Notes under the pieces: generated by a model
Told to the model about the DNA's origin: nothing
Databases searched by the model: none
What the model saw: the letters and a program-made list of their open reading frames with translations, nothing else
Assembly: GCA_020310875.1 (NCBI GenBank)
Contig: CM035432.1
Location: 95,985,467-96,049,466, forward strand
Reading direction: 5' to 3'
From: Ceratopteris richardii
Lineage: Eukaryota; Streptophyta; Polypodiopsida; Polypodiales; Pteridaceae
Length of the DNA: 64,000 nt
Shown here: in pieces, positions 1 to 11,713 of the stretch
Layout of the letters: each line of letters opens with the position of its first letter
Numbering within the stretch: the stretch's first letter is position 1
Translations under genes and position numbers: made by a program

Positions 1-2530
1 ATATACTGATAGTTGCTAATTTCTTGATCTTGGAAATTCTTTGTAACTGACATTTGGTGCCCCTTTGTACCAAATTTATGTGAAAGCTACCAAGGCTTGT
101 ACATTAATAAAAACTCCCTGTCTTTCTATTCAAAATGTAGACTTTGTTGATCTTGGAAATTCTTTGTGACTGACATTTGGAATGCCTATCGCCCTATGTT
201 TGAGCCTTTGTAATCATCCATATTTTTAATATATTTGTTGCGGATCCCAAGACTTTCCATTGATAAAGGTTAAGAATCTATTGTCAAATCGCCTTTGGCA
301 TGCATCACTTGGCCATAATAAGAGCTGCGGCCGGTTTGTTATGGTTCATGTCTTCAATTTTCTTATCTTCAATATAATCACATTTCTTTCAAGTTCAAGG
401 ATCGGTTATATGCTACTTATATGCATCATAGTTTTCAGCATAACTCAAAGAACTAAAAAAATGTAATCAAGGACAGTTATGAATGCATTCAATTCTAGAT
501 GAGATTATAGCTTTTAAATGTTGAATTTTTAAGACGCCATGTTTTATGCTCGAAAAAATTATAACATGAAGTTGATATCAAGACATTATCAATACTTTTG
601 GGTTACATTAAATGATTTTGCCGGGTGCATGAAACTTTCTAATTGTGAAGGAAAAGGTATAAAAGAAGACATTAGAACATGCAACTTAGAAAATTGCATT
701 GTGGCTTGGAGCGAATGAAGGACGTGAATGGGTTGCGAGCAAATAGTAATTATATGTAAAACCCATTTCAAGTAAATGGTAACTGTTAATTTTTCCTTTT
801 TTGTGAGCATTCTCAAACCCATACGAAACGAGAAGATGGCATGTTTCACCGGAGAGCTATCGACCCTATATGAAACTAGAAGATGGTATGCTCTTATAGG
901 AAATGTAGTCGGTAGAGACTATTTCATGGCCGACGCCTTATTTCACTTACACATCGATCACGAGATTTTGACAAACTTCAACTCACAAAATCATAGATCC
1001 AACTTCAAAAAGGATGATCGTTCTTAAGAGAAAACAAATTCGAGGTACTCTTCCTCACTATGTGCACAGATTCACTATACGAGAGACACGTAATAGATAA
1101 AGGGGGAAGGGCGGCGGGGCGGGGGGGGGGCTCACATGTCACTAGAAATAAGAATTTTATTCTTACTACTTTTGTTGGATGACTATGAGTATTAAACTAA
1201 TGAAACTCATCAACGGGAAGATCAAGTTTCATCTTCTTTCACACCTTTCACAACTTCATGAAACCTTGTTCTTCATTGAAGATGCAAATACATCTATATG
1301 CCGAATTTTACATATGAAATCTAGTTAGAGATTACACTGATGAAGGACAACGGTACAGTTAGGACCGATTCTAGCTTCTCGATCCCATCATGCGACCAGC
1401 TTTATGAATCTAACTTCTTTGGTGAAGAATTAAATCCCAGCATTCCTTTTACATCAATCACTTAGAAAAAGAGTGGCCCAATGTTCAAGATATCCTAACT
1501 TTTCCTTTGTTCGATGATATTTAGGACCCTTTTTTGTTTATAGCATGGCCTTCCCCTAGGTTTCAGTTTCTCTTAAAACCGAAAATTTAAGTTTATGGTG
1601 AAGATTCTCTGATTTGAATTCTCATTAGTCGTTATGTAGTATGTGCATAGTCATTTAAGAAGACTCATGAGCGACAAAGCACTGAAATTGAGAAACAATC
1701 TTTAAAGTGTCCATTATCTCCCATCATATAAAACAAACTTCCAGAATATTACCCGCATAAAAGAAACATCATTCATGTGAACTAAGGCCATAAAACATGA
1801 TCTATCCTTTTTGGACTACTTATGTATACGATAAGCATGAAAATCTATCGAGATATCGAACTATATGAAATAAAACAAAGGCCATAAGAAAAAGGATTAT
1901 AAATCCGTATGGAACTTTAAATGATAATCGTTCCCCTATGTCACGATAGATATTAGAAATCTTTAGTATAGTCACAAATAATAGATTGAACTAAATTATC
2001 ATTGTGCCCTATGCAAAATCCATCATCCGAGTTCACATAAAACATATTCATAGTAATACAATGAAAAATCTACATCCTAACAAGAAAATACTCTCATTTA
2101 TCATCCATATTATTTTGATAGAGTACCTTGGAAGATTCTTCATTGGCATTGTACTATAAACTCAAGCGTTCTCTCTGTACCTTGGATTCCTATGTGAATG
2201 CATAAACATTCCGCTTTGAAATGCATAGTGCATAAGTATTAGTGTTCCTAAATAAGTACAAGAAATCATATGTATGGTTCAACAAATAAAGTAAGAGATT
2301 GATGCTTCTATGGGTTCGAATTATCTCTATCTCTTTCCATCATGGTAGCACTAGATCGTGGCTTGTGGCTAGACGTGAAACAAATATTAGAAATATGTTT
2401 CTAATTAAATGATTACCAACACAAGGGAAACAACACTAATGTAAACTTGTTACAAGAAATCCCAAACACAACATTTATAGGTATGGATAACTCATATAAT
2501 GCTTGTATGAGTGTTCAATTCATAATGCTT
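1..2530. other. AT-rich stretch without a recognisable gene
   Basis: No ORF here carries a motif I recognise. A short G-rich tract lies at about 1105-1131. A faint retroelement trace at 776-1027 is listed separately. The rest looks like old, decayed repeat DNA. Confidence 0.5.
776..1027 (+). pseudogene. possible gypsy RNase H end fragment
   Basis: An 83-residue reading frame contains GRDYFMADALFHLHIDHE. This resembles the end of Ty3/gypsy RNase H, where a G-K-x-N-V-V-A-D-A-L-S-R-like motif is usual. The conserved Ser-Arg is replaced and nothing upstream or downstream supports the assignment. It could be a chance match. Confidence 0.2.
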
Positions 2531-2988
2531 GTATGAATGCAGACTAAGTAGATATCCGAACAAAACTTAAACCACTAGACACATCGAGACCACCAAATTG
2601 GTTACCGAACTTCTAGATAGGTTGACTACCAAACTAGACACCATAATTCTAGATAGGATGACTACCAAAATTGTCACCATAATTCTTGATAGGTTGATTA
2701 ACACTTCCAGACTTCTTTTAGGATTGTGCACACATCACCATAATGAAAATTGGTTGACTAATGAGCTATCATACCTTCAAAATTTTGATGTGACTTAAGT
2801 ATATGCCTTGGCTAGCCTTCTGGCTAGACTCGCATGGCTCATATAGAAGTTTTGTTGATCTCATATAGATCTCATCACAAATGTCTGGACCCTCATAAAG
2901 GCTTCTCCTCATAATGCGGGCGGTACAACTTAGAAGACCATGGATCATTTGCGATCACATGTGGGCACAATACTGAGTATATCTAACA
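2531..2988 (-). repeat. copia 3' LTR fragment
   Basis: Read on the minus strand, this begins TGTTAGATATACTC at 2988, directly after a purine-rich tract, as a 3' LTR should. Its first ~200 bases (2780-2988) are clearly the reverse complement of about 21840-22045. Both copies also carry TTTGGTAGTCAAC-like repeats further in. The far end of the LTR could not be fixed. It serves the decayed copia pol at 3.0-6.8 kb. Confidence 0.6.
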
Positions 2989-3001
2989 CCGCCCCTCAAT
3001 G
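2989..3001 (-). other. polypurine tract of copia element
   Basis: On the minus strand the bases read CATTGAGGGGCGG, directly before the TGTTAG start of the LTR. This is the usual position of the plus-strand primer of an LTR retrotransposon. Confidence 0.6.
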
Positions 3002-3072
3002 TTCACCTATGGTGAACTATCTTCTTGATCCAATGCCAAAATTTGGAAGATGTGGATGCAATTGCTCTCCCC

Positions 3073-3744
3073 CTAGAGCCTTGGTAAAAATGTTTGAATT
3101 CCGTCCTTGATCAACTCTTGTGCATAGTGTAACTGGATTTCTATGTGTTTAGTGTGTGCCTGACAAATAGGATACTTGGTGATGGCTATAAAACTTTGGT
3201 TGTTGCATCTCAACCTTGCAACCTCATGTCCTTCAATCCATATATGCCATAGGACCCTTCGCAACCATATTTCTTCACATGCAGCAAAACATGCTGCTCT
3301 ATACTCATCTTTGGTTGAAGATACTGCTATGGTCAGTTGCTTCTTACTAATTGAAGAAACAATCTTGGAACCTAAAGAGAGGTAATATCAAAAAACTAAT
3401 TTTTTGGAATCAATATGCCCTGCCCAATCTGAGTCAAAGCATCCACTCAGAGATGATCCTTCACCATAAAGAATGCCATACTCAATGGTTCCTTTGACAT
3501 ATTTGAGTATCTGCATGCATTCTTTCCAATGAGTTAGGCATGGCTTATTAGAGAGCCTGCTTACTACACCAATGGCATAAGAGATATCCAATCTATTATT
3601 CCACAAGACAATGAAACTTATGACTAATCTCCTATATCTTTTAATATCCTTTGGAGGTGAAATATCTTCAAAAGATAATTTTGTGTTGACTTCCATCGGT
3701 TTAGAGAGTTCTGTGCAATCCTCCATGTCAAATGCCTTCAACAC
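3073..3744 (-). pseudogene. copia RNase H, broken
   Basis: Two overlapping minus-strand reading frames (3388-3744 and 3073-3390) give the C-terminal part of a Ty1/copia polyprotein. Recognisable pieces in order: the RT-RNase H connection with a YRRLVISFI-like start, an LKYVKGTIEYGILY stretch, a CFDSDWAGHIDSKK motif, then AVSSTKDEYRAA, QSFIAITKYP and AHTKHIEIQLHY. These are family hallmarks. The two parts lie in different frames with a stop between them, so the gene is broken. It continues from the RT remnant at higher coordinates and ends before the polypurine tract and LTR. Confidence 0.85.
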
Positions 3745-4849
3745 CTACTTCACATACTTTCTTTGCAAGATATAGATCTTTCATTTGTTCCTTCCGAACT
3801 TCAAGGCCTAAGCAATAATGTTTTAATCCCAAATCTGTCGGTTCAAATTATGAGCTCAAGGCATTTTTCATTTATTTTAGAAGTGCATCATCATTTCTAG
3901 TGATTACAAGGGTGCCTACATAGAGTACAAGTAGAACTGTCTGCTGTCCTATCTTTAGAACATACAAATTAGCTTTAGAAGCACACTTTTTGAATCCTAT
4001 ATCCAAAAGATATCTATTTGTCCACTGGTATCAAGCTCTCGAGGACTGTTTTAGCCCTCACAAAGCCCTTTTTAGCTTACATACTTTGTTCTCTGAATGG
4101 AAAGCCTCAAACCTTGGTGGTGTAGACACATATATCTCCTCCTTGAGGTCTCTATTCAAGAATGCAGACTTGACATCCATGTGGTATACTGCCCATCGTT
4201 TATGTGTAGCCATATTAACTAGTACTAGCTTAATGGTAGTCATCCTTGCTATTGAGACAAATGATTCACTGATGTTAATTCCTTGAACTTGTGAATAGCC
4301 TTGTGCAACAAGTCTAGCTTTGTACTTCTCCAAAGTTCCATCATCTAGCTCCACTAGCTCCCAAGTTCCATTATTCATGATATTGTTGTATTCTGTTTGT
4401 ATAGTAGTTCTCAAGTTCGGATTTCAGAGTGCTTCTTCCACACTTGTTAGTTTCTTTGATTTTTTGCCAATAATCTCAGCCATCAATGCTCAATTTACCA
4501 TATGGGCTTCTGCCTTTCTCTATTCCTGTATTCTATGTGTTGACCTTGCACCATCTGCAATCTGTTCAGTTGACTTTGGGATGGGATTTTCGGAATCTTA
4601 GAGCTCCCTCACCCACCGTGGCAATGGCTTTTCCACTTGAATGATTGTAGGCTCGTGAATTAGAGTCTTATCATCTAAGGATGTTGCTTCCTTCTCTTCC
4701 ATAGAAGGGCTAGCTCTTGGATTAGGTTCATAGTGGATTACTTCTTGGTCTCTTGAAAGAGTGGAAGCTTTCTTTTCTTCTTCCACTGTATGCGGATTCT
4801 CCTCCTTGAACACGGCATTGAAACTCAGTATGATCTTCTTTCCCTCCAT
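3745..4849 (-). pseudogene. copia reverse transcriptase, broken
   Basis: The minus strand encodes the integrase-RT linker (4598-4849, acidic, no domain) and then Ty1/copia RT. At 4058-4414 it reads NNGTWELVELDDGT, YKARLVAQGYSQ and YHMDVKSAFLNRDLKEEIYV, all typical of copia RT. Near 3900-3940 the segment that should hold the catalytic Y-V-D-D box reads LYVGTLVI, so both active-site aspartates are gone. Stops and frame changes occur throughout. This RT could not work. Confidence 0.85.
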
Positions 4850-5139
4850 GTCATAAAGCTTGTAAGCTTTCTTTGGTTCATTGTACCCTAAGAAGATAGA
4901 TTTGGTGCTTTTTGGCTAAAGCATGTTTCTCTCTTTGTCACAAATGTGTACATAACACTCACTTCTAAACACTTTTAAATGGGAAATAGAAGGCTTTCTA
5001 CCAATGTAGGCTTCTTGTGGAGTCTTTCCATCAAGAGCCTTGGTGTACCTACGATTCAGGATTTAAATATTTGTCTTTATGGCCTATACCCAAAATAGAT
5101 TAGGCAAAGCTTTTCCCTTCAACATGCACCTTGCCATTT

Positions 5140-5880
5140 CCATGATGGTTTAATTCGAGCATTCAGAAACACCATTCTATTTAGGGTTGTGCACCATAGT
5201 GAGTTCATGCTTGATTCCTTTGCCCTTATAGAAATCATCAAATTCTGTTGAAGTGAGCTCATTGCTACCATTGGTCTTGAATCTCTTCATCGTTTTGGTT
5301 GATTTAGTTTCAACAAGCTAAATCCATTCTTTAAAATTACCAAAACCTTGAGCCTTATCACGAAGAAAGTACACCCACATCTTCTTGTTGTAGTCGTCGA
5401 GATTAACATGAAGTAGGACGATCCTCCTAAGGCTTGTGTAGGCATTTTTTCACACAAGTTAGCATGTAGCAACTCAAGAGGACCGCTTGCTCTATTCTTG
5501 CTTACTTGCAAAAATGCCTTCCTCTCCTTCTTTCCTATCATGCAAGCTTCACATAGTTCTTTCATCTCTCCAACTTGAGAGAGGTGAACAACCATGCCTT
5601 TTTAGGGCATCTCTTTTCGTATTGGGTACCATATGTGTCCAAATCTCTCATGCCAAAGCTTACTTGTGCCCACATTTATTGTGGTTCTAAGAAGAGACAA
5701 CTCGTATAGGTTGTTCCTCCTTATTCTGATATCAACAACATTGTTGTTCGAGTCCAAAATTGCATTTCCTTTTTTGCTAAAAGACACCTTATGACCTTGA
5801 TTAGTTGTAGAAGCTACCAAAATTAAATTTTTTTTTATTTGTGGAACATACAACATTTGAAAGCTGTCTAATTTCCCCAT
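5140..5880 (-). pseudogene. copia pre-integrase and integrase, broken
   Basis: At 5602-5880 the minus strand encodes LYVPQIKKNLILVAS and LWHERFGHI, the GAG-pre-integrase segment with the first His of the zinc-binding HHCC module. At 5287-5595 it continues with CEACMIGKKERKAF (the Cys pair) and the start of the catalytic core, LLHANLCEKMPT, where the first catalytic Asp expected after H-x is replaced by Asn. The core beyond is hard to follow and carries stops. Part of a decayed copia pol. Confidence 0.8.
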
Positions 5881-5992
5881 TCTAGGTAATCAAAGACCAG
5901 CTACCTTCCTCCTTAGCAAGACATCTTGCATTGTTACCTACCCTTATTGTGATGGGTTCCTTTAGAGGCTATAGGGAACTATAAAGGTCTTT

Positions 5993-6370
5993 TTAGGTTG
6001 TCATGTGATGAGAGGAACCACTATCCAATACCCATGAGTCATCTGTAGTTGAAATTGCAGCTAAGGAACAAATTTCCTCTGCTGGAACAAACAACTCAAG
6101 CTCAATTTTGACATTGTTAGCAACCCTCGTACCCTTGTCACTTTTCGAAGAGACATTGTTCTCCTCTACCTTTTTAATACAATTGTCTTGGACTCTGTGG
6201 CCTTTCTTCTTGTAGTGGAAACAATCTCCCTTGAAATTTTTCTTGTCCTTCTTCGTTTTGTCCCCATCTTTCAAAGAATCCATTTTGTTACCTTTGGCAT
6301 TTACCATGAATGCATCTTCTCCTTTATCATTGTCATTCCTTGCCTTCAGCCACAGCTCCTCCTCGATGAT
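5993..6370 (-). pseudogene. copia zinc knuckle and protease, broken
   Basis: The minus-strand frame has a Lys-rich stretch, a zinc-knuckle-like segment CFHYKKKGHRVQDNC, and then WVLDSGSSHHMTT, the aspartic protease active site (D-S-G) of copia elements. In the knuckle the second Cys is replaced (expected C-x2-C-x4-H-x4-C), so the module is damaged. A stop follows the protease motif at 5993. Confidence 0.8.
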
Positions 6371-6460
6371 TAAGGCACAAAATTCTTCAAAGTTTAGTGA
6401 TTGCAGTGTGATATGGATATTAAGGGTAGTTACCCGAATGTCAAACTTCAGTGGACAAAT

Positions 6461-7060
6461 TTAGAGACAATGCCGAGCTAGCTCCTCACTTGAATTTGGT
6501 ACACCTACTCCTGCCATTTGATCTCGTAGATTCTTTATGTGAGTGATGAACGTTTGAGTAGTCTCCCCATCAGCAAACTTCTCTACTACTAGCTGATTTT
6601 GAAAGTTCTGAATCTGTGTTTGATTCTGACTTATATATTGATTTCTCAATATGTTCCAACACTCACATGCCTTTATGGTGTGCTGAATAAGAGTCATAAC
6701 ACCATTAGAAGTACTTGTAACAAGAGTAAAAAGTGCATCCGCATTCCTATGCTTCCAAACCATGAAAGATCACCATTGGGAGGAATCATTTGACCAGGAT
6801 AAGTTGAATTAGGTGTTTCTTGGGGCTAACAATGAGTCCCAAGTACAATCTCAAGGAGCTCATAAGAATCAAGGATAGAAGTGATCTTACAATTCCACAA
6901 TGAGTCCCAAGTATAGTCTCAGGCAGCTCATAAGGGTCAAGGATAGAAGTGAGTACCATCACGTTTACCTTCCATAAAGGCTAGTGGTCAAATCTGCAAT
7001 GTTTGTAGGATCCCCATCATAACTGCTTGGGTTTGTGTTCTGCTTGCTTATACTCATGAA
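6461..7060 (-). pseudogene. copia gag, broken
   Basis: The minus-strand frame at 6461-6763 encodes a copia gag (UBN2-type) with ACECWNILRNQYISQNQ, NFQNQLVVEKFADGE and HIKNLRDQMAGVG. Its N-terminal part, toward 7060, is split by stops and by a tandem duplication at 6829-6951. It lies between the primer-binding-like site near 7185 and the protease, as expected in a copia element. Confidence 0.75.
6829..6951. repeat. tandem duplication of about 65 bp
   Basis: The phrase AATGAGTCCCAAGTA followed by CTCA(A/G)G(G/C)(A/C)GCTCATAAG and CAAGGATAGAAGTGA occurs twice in direct orientation with a few substitutions. It interrupts the 5' end of the copia gag and must have arisen after or during its decay. 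Confidence 0.7.
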
Positions 7061-7179
7061 CCACCTTGATTCCCAATAGTAGATGAAGACACACCACTTG
7101 ACACCCTTTGGCTTTAATTCGTTCAAAGACTTTTGTGAATTCTACGTTTTTGCTTCTGCAATACTTAAAAACTTTGTAA

Positions 7180-7369
7180 GATTTGATAACATGTTAGAAA
7201 ATAATAATCAAGAGGAATAAAGTAGCAGAAATAGATCATATGGTAGAGTAAAGAGAGGCAGAATACACTAACAGATATGTACACAAATAGAGAGACAAAG
7301 AAATCAAATTCTCTAATTGCCAATAATAATGTATGTATAATCATGATTTTTTCCACCTATGTACTTCCA
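7180..7369 (-). repeat. copia 5' LTR end and degenerate primer-binding site
   Basis: On the minus strand the sequence ends TTATTTTCTAACA and is followed at 7191-7180 by TGTTATCAAATC. This is close to the TGGTATCAGAGC primer-binding site that pairs with initiator tRNA-Met. I read it as the end of the 5' LTR of the copia at 3-7 kb. The upstream part of the LTR is cut off by the gypsy LTR-like repeat starting near 7370. Confidence 0.55.
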
Positions 7370-7757
7370 CTGTGGAGCATCAATCGCAATTCTAGCTCAA
7401 GCATAAGCACCACCTCCTTTACTTGTCAATCTATGGAGACCTAAAGAAGATGTGCGTGATAAGCACATACATGCATGCACACACACGCACACCAGGCAAG
7501 ATCAAAGAGATGAATAATGGAAAGCTCTCTATTGAAAAGAATTCTCTTACAAAAGCTCAAATATCTCACAAACTACTATGAAGCTCACTCTCTAACACAA
7601 CAACCTCAAAAATGAGCTCTCTAGCTCTTTTCATAGTTTTTTGACTAGTTTTTCCCCTAGCAAGACCTAATTCCAACCTAGTTAAAAATTAGGTTCCAAG
7701 GCTTATTTGAGGGCTCAAACAGAGTCTACAATTTATGAAAATTGGTAGCTAGATACT
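7370..7757 (-). repeat. gypsy LTR-like repeat, copy 1
   Basis: The minus strand is closely similar over about 390 bases to the plus strand at 22698-23093. Shared words include GAGCTAGAGAG, TTGAGCTTTTGTAAGA, GAGAGCTTTCCATT, CTTTGATCTTGCC and ACAAGTAAAGGAGGTGGTGCTTA. In the second copy it is followed by a gypsy-type primer-binding site, so this is an LTR. Here it directly follows the truncated pol reading frame at 7759. Confidence 0.7.
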
Positions 7758-7758
7758 T

Positions 7759-8334
7759 CTAGGTCCATGCAAACACGTCCTTATATTCCCTTAATAAAGC
7801 TATAAGCTCTACTTCTTCCTCTGCACTTAGGTCTTCTCCTATGTATGTACTTTGCTCTTCGTTTTCTTCAATAGTTACTACAATTTTTTTGGCCTTATTT
7901 TTATTGTCATATGCTTCTCTTGTGATGGCATGTCTTTTAAGCATTCCTACCAAACTTTTTCGGTCCTCAACTTCATATTTCTTAAATTTTTTTGGTACTT
8001 CAAAGAATGATTCCTCCTCTACTTGTTTCACTGCTTTTCTTTTCTTTTTCTTTTGACCACCCTCACTTCCATCCTCTGTATTTATACTTTTGATACTAGT
8101 GGGAGGTTCTTCTTCTTCTTGGGTAAACACTCTTACATCTTCTAGATACTGATCCTTTGAGTCAAAGCAACTATCCATCACAATGGATTCAAGATCATTT
8201 TCATCCTCTTCTTCTTCTATGATCTCTTTTGAGTCACACTCTTCTAACAAGGGTTCACACATTAACAAAGAGATATCATAACCCTCCTCATCATAATGAG
8301 GCATCCACTGTTCTTCATTGACTGCAATGTCCAT
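7759..8334 (-). pseudogene. gypsy pol fragment before the RT
   Basis: A 191-residue minus-strand frame, very acidic and Lys-rich, ends with SAEEEVELIALLREYKDVFAWT. In Ty3/gypsy elements of the Tat/Athila type this motif sits just upstream of reverse transcriptase. The frame stops there and LTR-like DNA follows, so RT, RNase H and integrase are missing. It is the longest open frame of the element. Confidence 0.75.
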
Positions 8335-8506
8335 GGTGGCTAATATTTATGTCCAACCATAAGGCTCAAATTCCTCATTTTTCTTGACCTATGTATAGAA
8401 TTCCACTATAGGGGTGGTACATCTTTGAAAGTATAATCCTTCAAATTGACTTTGGTTGTGACCCCTAAGTGTTGCAAGTACAAGGAGTTGGTTCCCCAAT
8501 CTTGTA

Positions 8507-9376
8507 CTATTTGCATATGTCATAGGAAGGATCTTCTAGGATCATTTCATAGACACTATTTTTGCCAAAGTCACATATAGCAAAGGTGGATTCAAACTCT
8601 ACACCACAAGTGTTTAGACTTATCCCTTCTTGAAATCCTAGAGGCCTTTCAATATGGCCATCAGTCATTTGAAGCTTCATTCTTGTTGGTCTTAATGTAG
8701 GTTTGCCCCATTGCTTCCACAAAGAGGTGGTTGCAAATTGCAACATCAACCCCTGCACCTAAGATAGATTTGGTTGTGTAACCTTGGTAAGTGATTGGAA
8801 GATAATTATTACCTTCTTCACCTTTGCTCATGTGTCTTATTTTGTCTAGAGGTATCTCTAGGACTTTCTACTTAAAGCTTGCTTTTGACACACTGGAACC
8901 AAGTTCTGGGACTTGATTCACTACATGTTTCCACAACTCAGGTTTTACCTTGAACAACTCTTCTAAAGTGAGATGAAACTAAACCTTAGTGTTCTTCATG
9001 ACTTCAGTGTTTCTTGGAACCACTGAGTCTTCATTTGTTATCAATATTGTGGGGGCTCTTATCTGAAGAGATTCATACTCCCATGGGCCAGTGAATTGTG
9101 GCAACTCTTTTAAAGAATTAGATTCAAAATCTAATCTTTCCTCTTCTTGTTGCTCTACTTGGTCTCCATTGATAGATGGAATATTTTGAGGAAATTGATC
9201 ATCAAGATCATCAATCTCAAGAATAGGAGGGGGATTACCATTCTCCTTGGCCCATTTTTGTTCTTGTTTTTCTGGCAAGAACTCTTGGGAGTACTATTGA
9301 ATTGAAAGAGGTGTTCCATCATCCAGGCAATCAAGAGCATAACCTTCCATTGGTGGTGAGCTTCCTCTTTGCACAT
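8507..9376 (-). pseudogene. gypsy protease region, broken
   Basis: At 8507-8758 the minus strand encodes LRPTRMKLQMTDGHIERPLG followed by a hydrophobic stretch, typical of the C-terminal half of gypsy aspartic protease. The active-site part, in another frame just upstream, reads LGAGVDVAICNHLF, so the D-T/S-G triad is lost. 8979-9278 and 9155-9376 hold acidic linker sequence in two frames. Frame changes show decay. Confidence 0.65.
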
Positions 9377-10029
9377 TTGGTTGATCCTGTGGAGGTAAAG
9401 AAGCCTGCAACTAGTTTACCAACTACTGTAATCTTTCTAGTAAGCCTTGGAAGTGCAAACATGATTTGATAGAGTTTGTCTAATTGAACAATTGATTGGT
9501 CTCAAGCATAGCTTGAGCTAGTTCTACCACTTTCATGGACATCTTGGTCTTTTCAATCTCTAAATCTTCTCTACCGTAACTCTTTTCTAGGTTTGCAGCT
9601 ATTGGCCCTTCTTGAAGTTGATCCTAGTAAGCCCTGAACAATATCATGTCCAAGCCTTCTGGGGTTGGATCTGCAAGAATAGAGGCTCTTTGTGCTCTAT
9701 GTACAGTGAGTGGTGGGGTGGGATGAAGTGGAGTGGATGGATTTTTGGCATACGATGGGTTTTGAGATGCGATGTGCACAATTTTGGCTTTTGCATCTTT
9801 TAGGCTTTCTTCTAGCTCACATAACTTTCTAGCCCACTTACGATTAGCCTTCTCCCGAGTATGATTAGCCTTCTCCTGAGTATCCTTCCATGTCTTTTTT
9901 TTCCTCTTACTAGGCTCTCCTGATTCACTTGACTCTAATTGTTCAATTGGTTTAGCTTGTTTTAAGGCTTATGCCCTAGTCCCTGCTTGTAAAGGAGCCA
10001 TGTTAACACTACTTGAACTTGAACCACCA

Positions 10030-10260
10030 CTAAGCCCACCACATTAATGGGTGTAACCTTATGCGCACTATAGGGGTTCCTTGTACAATCTCTCGGGAGA
10101 TGTACTTTGCCACACTCATTACAAAAGCCTTGTATTGTGATGTTTTGTCCTTGTCCCGATGTTGGTGGGTGGGGACATTCACAAATAAAATGCTCGTCGT
10201 GACATCTAAAGCATGGTCATCTACAACCTTGTGGTCTCATTTGTCTCAACTAGGGCCTAG
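10030..10260 (-). pseudogene. gypsy gag double zinc knuckle
   Basis: The minus strand encodes CFRCHDEHFICECP and, about 20 residues later, CNECGKVHLPRDC. These are two Cys/His clusters of nucleocapsid type; both have a spacing slightly shorter than the usual C-x2-C-x4-H-x4-C. They lie between the gag core (11132-11467) and the protease region, as in Tat/Athila gypsy elements. Confidence 0.65.
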
Positions 10261-10479
10261 GGTTAGGATTCGTATCCATGACATTAGAGTATTCTGGCTC
10301 CCAATTTCGTTCCATATGTAGTGCTTCATATTGATATGGATAAGTTTCACTATGCTCAGGAGGCTCAGTGTAATAAGCTTCTGAACTATCTTAACAAGTG
10401 TAGTCAGAAATCTGAGCATGAGTGTCATTTTCTAAGAACAAAGGGGTCATTGATACCAATTCTCTATTAGGGTTCTCCT

Positions 10480-11540
10480 CTACCATTGCATATTTAATTG
10501 AAATTACATTAACAAGAGGTGGCGGTTGGTTTCCTAGGACCGGTTGTGGCCTATATGGTGCCTCATGTTGTTGTTGGTATTGAGGTTGATATTGCTATTC
10601 TAGCCTATAATATGGCTGTTGGTATTGGTTTTGATACCTACCTTGTTGGTAAGGTTGCTGATAATTTTGTTCGACAACTTAACTATTGTATGGACAATCT
10701 TGAGCCGTGTGGTTTGTGTATTTTCTTTCAATAGTGCAATATGGAGAATTCATTTCTCTCATGTTCTGGTTTTGCAATTGGCATACATTGGCCATATGAT
10801 CTCCTCCACACTTGTGATATTGCTTCAATGAGGTGACCCTTGGTGTTTGTCTATTTTGAAATTCTAGTTTCCTTGCAACGTGTTCAGCTATCTCATCTAT
10901 CTCAGTGGAGGGTCTTGAAGTGGGAGTACTAGAACTATTAGAATCCTTCTAGAGTTTGGATAATTCTAATTCCTCACCCAAGTTGTCTTCTATGTCAATA
11001 CACATTCTCAAGCATTGATCTACTGTGGTTGGTTCCTTGAGATACACATATGATCTACGTTTCCCGCTTAGAAGTCCATCTAGAAACAAGGAAACTTGTT
11101 TTGCTTGTGTAGGTAATTTAGGTGTGGGACATCATTGCACATATTGTTTAAATCTGCATCGAGCTAGTCCAATTGTTTCTTGGGGTGTTTGCTTGAAGTT
11201 GTGGATCATGGATGATGTGTTATGCCTAATGCCACTCTTGGAAAATTCTATGATGAATGCTTCTAGCAGTTGGCCTCTATCGTGATAATTGCAACTGCTT
11301 AGGGGTTGAAACCAAGCTAAAGTAGTACCCTTGAGGGTCAAAACAAATGCCTCAAATTGGCTGAACAAGTCCTCAACGTGTTCAACTCTTAACACTTGTT
11401 TGAACTTGGCCACATGATCATAAGGATCTCGTGACCCATCAAAGAAGGTTTTCATTGTCTTGATCATTTGAGAGGGTCTAAAGGTTCTTGGGTACTCTTG
11501 GGTTCATCCCTTGGATATCTATGTGCTCAATGTCTCTCTC
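10480..11540 (-). pseudogene. gypsy gag core, broken
   Basis: A 111-residue minus-strand frame at 11132-11467 contains MKTFFDGSRDPYDHVAKFKQ, FEAFVLTLKGTTLAWFQPL and RFKQYVQ. This is the retrotransposon gag domain (PF03732-type) of Tat/Athila-like gypsy elements. The part from 11130 down to 10480 is Gln/Tyr-rich linker with stops. The same element continues to the zinc knuckles, protease and truncated pol. Confidence 0.8.
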
Positions 11541-11713
11541 TTTCAGGTCTTTAACTTTCAAATCCATATCTCTCTCTACCCATAATGTGTGCAAAGCTAA
11601 CCTCAAGTCTCTCTCTAGCTCTTTCCCTCTAGTTTTCATGAGCCTTGGATGATCCTACACCTTGGAGGCCTTGGGAAATTGTTATTAGGATCTTTCTCAT
11701 GCACACATAGAGG

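Noticed and set aside
589..849. 86-residue minus-strand ORF
   Set aside because: No motif and no neighbour that supports it.
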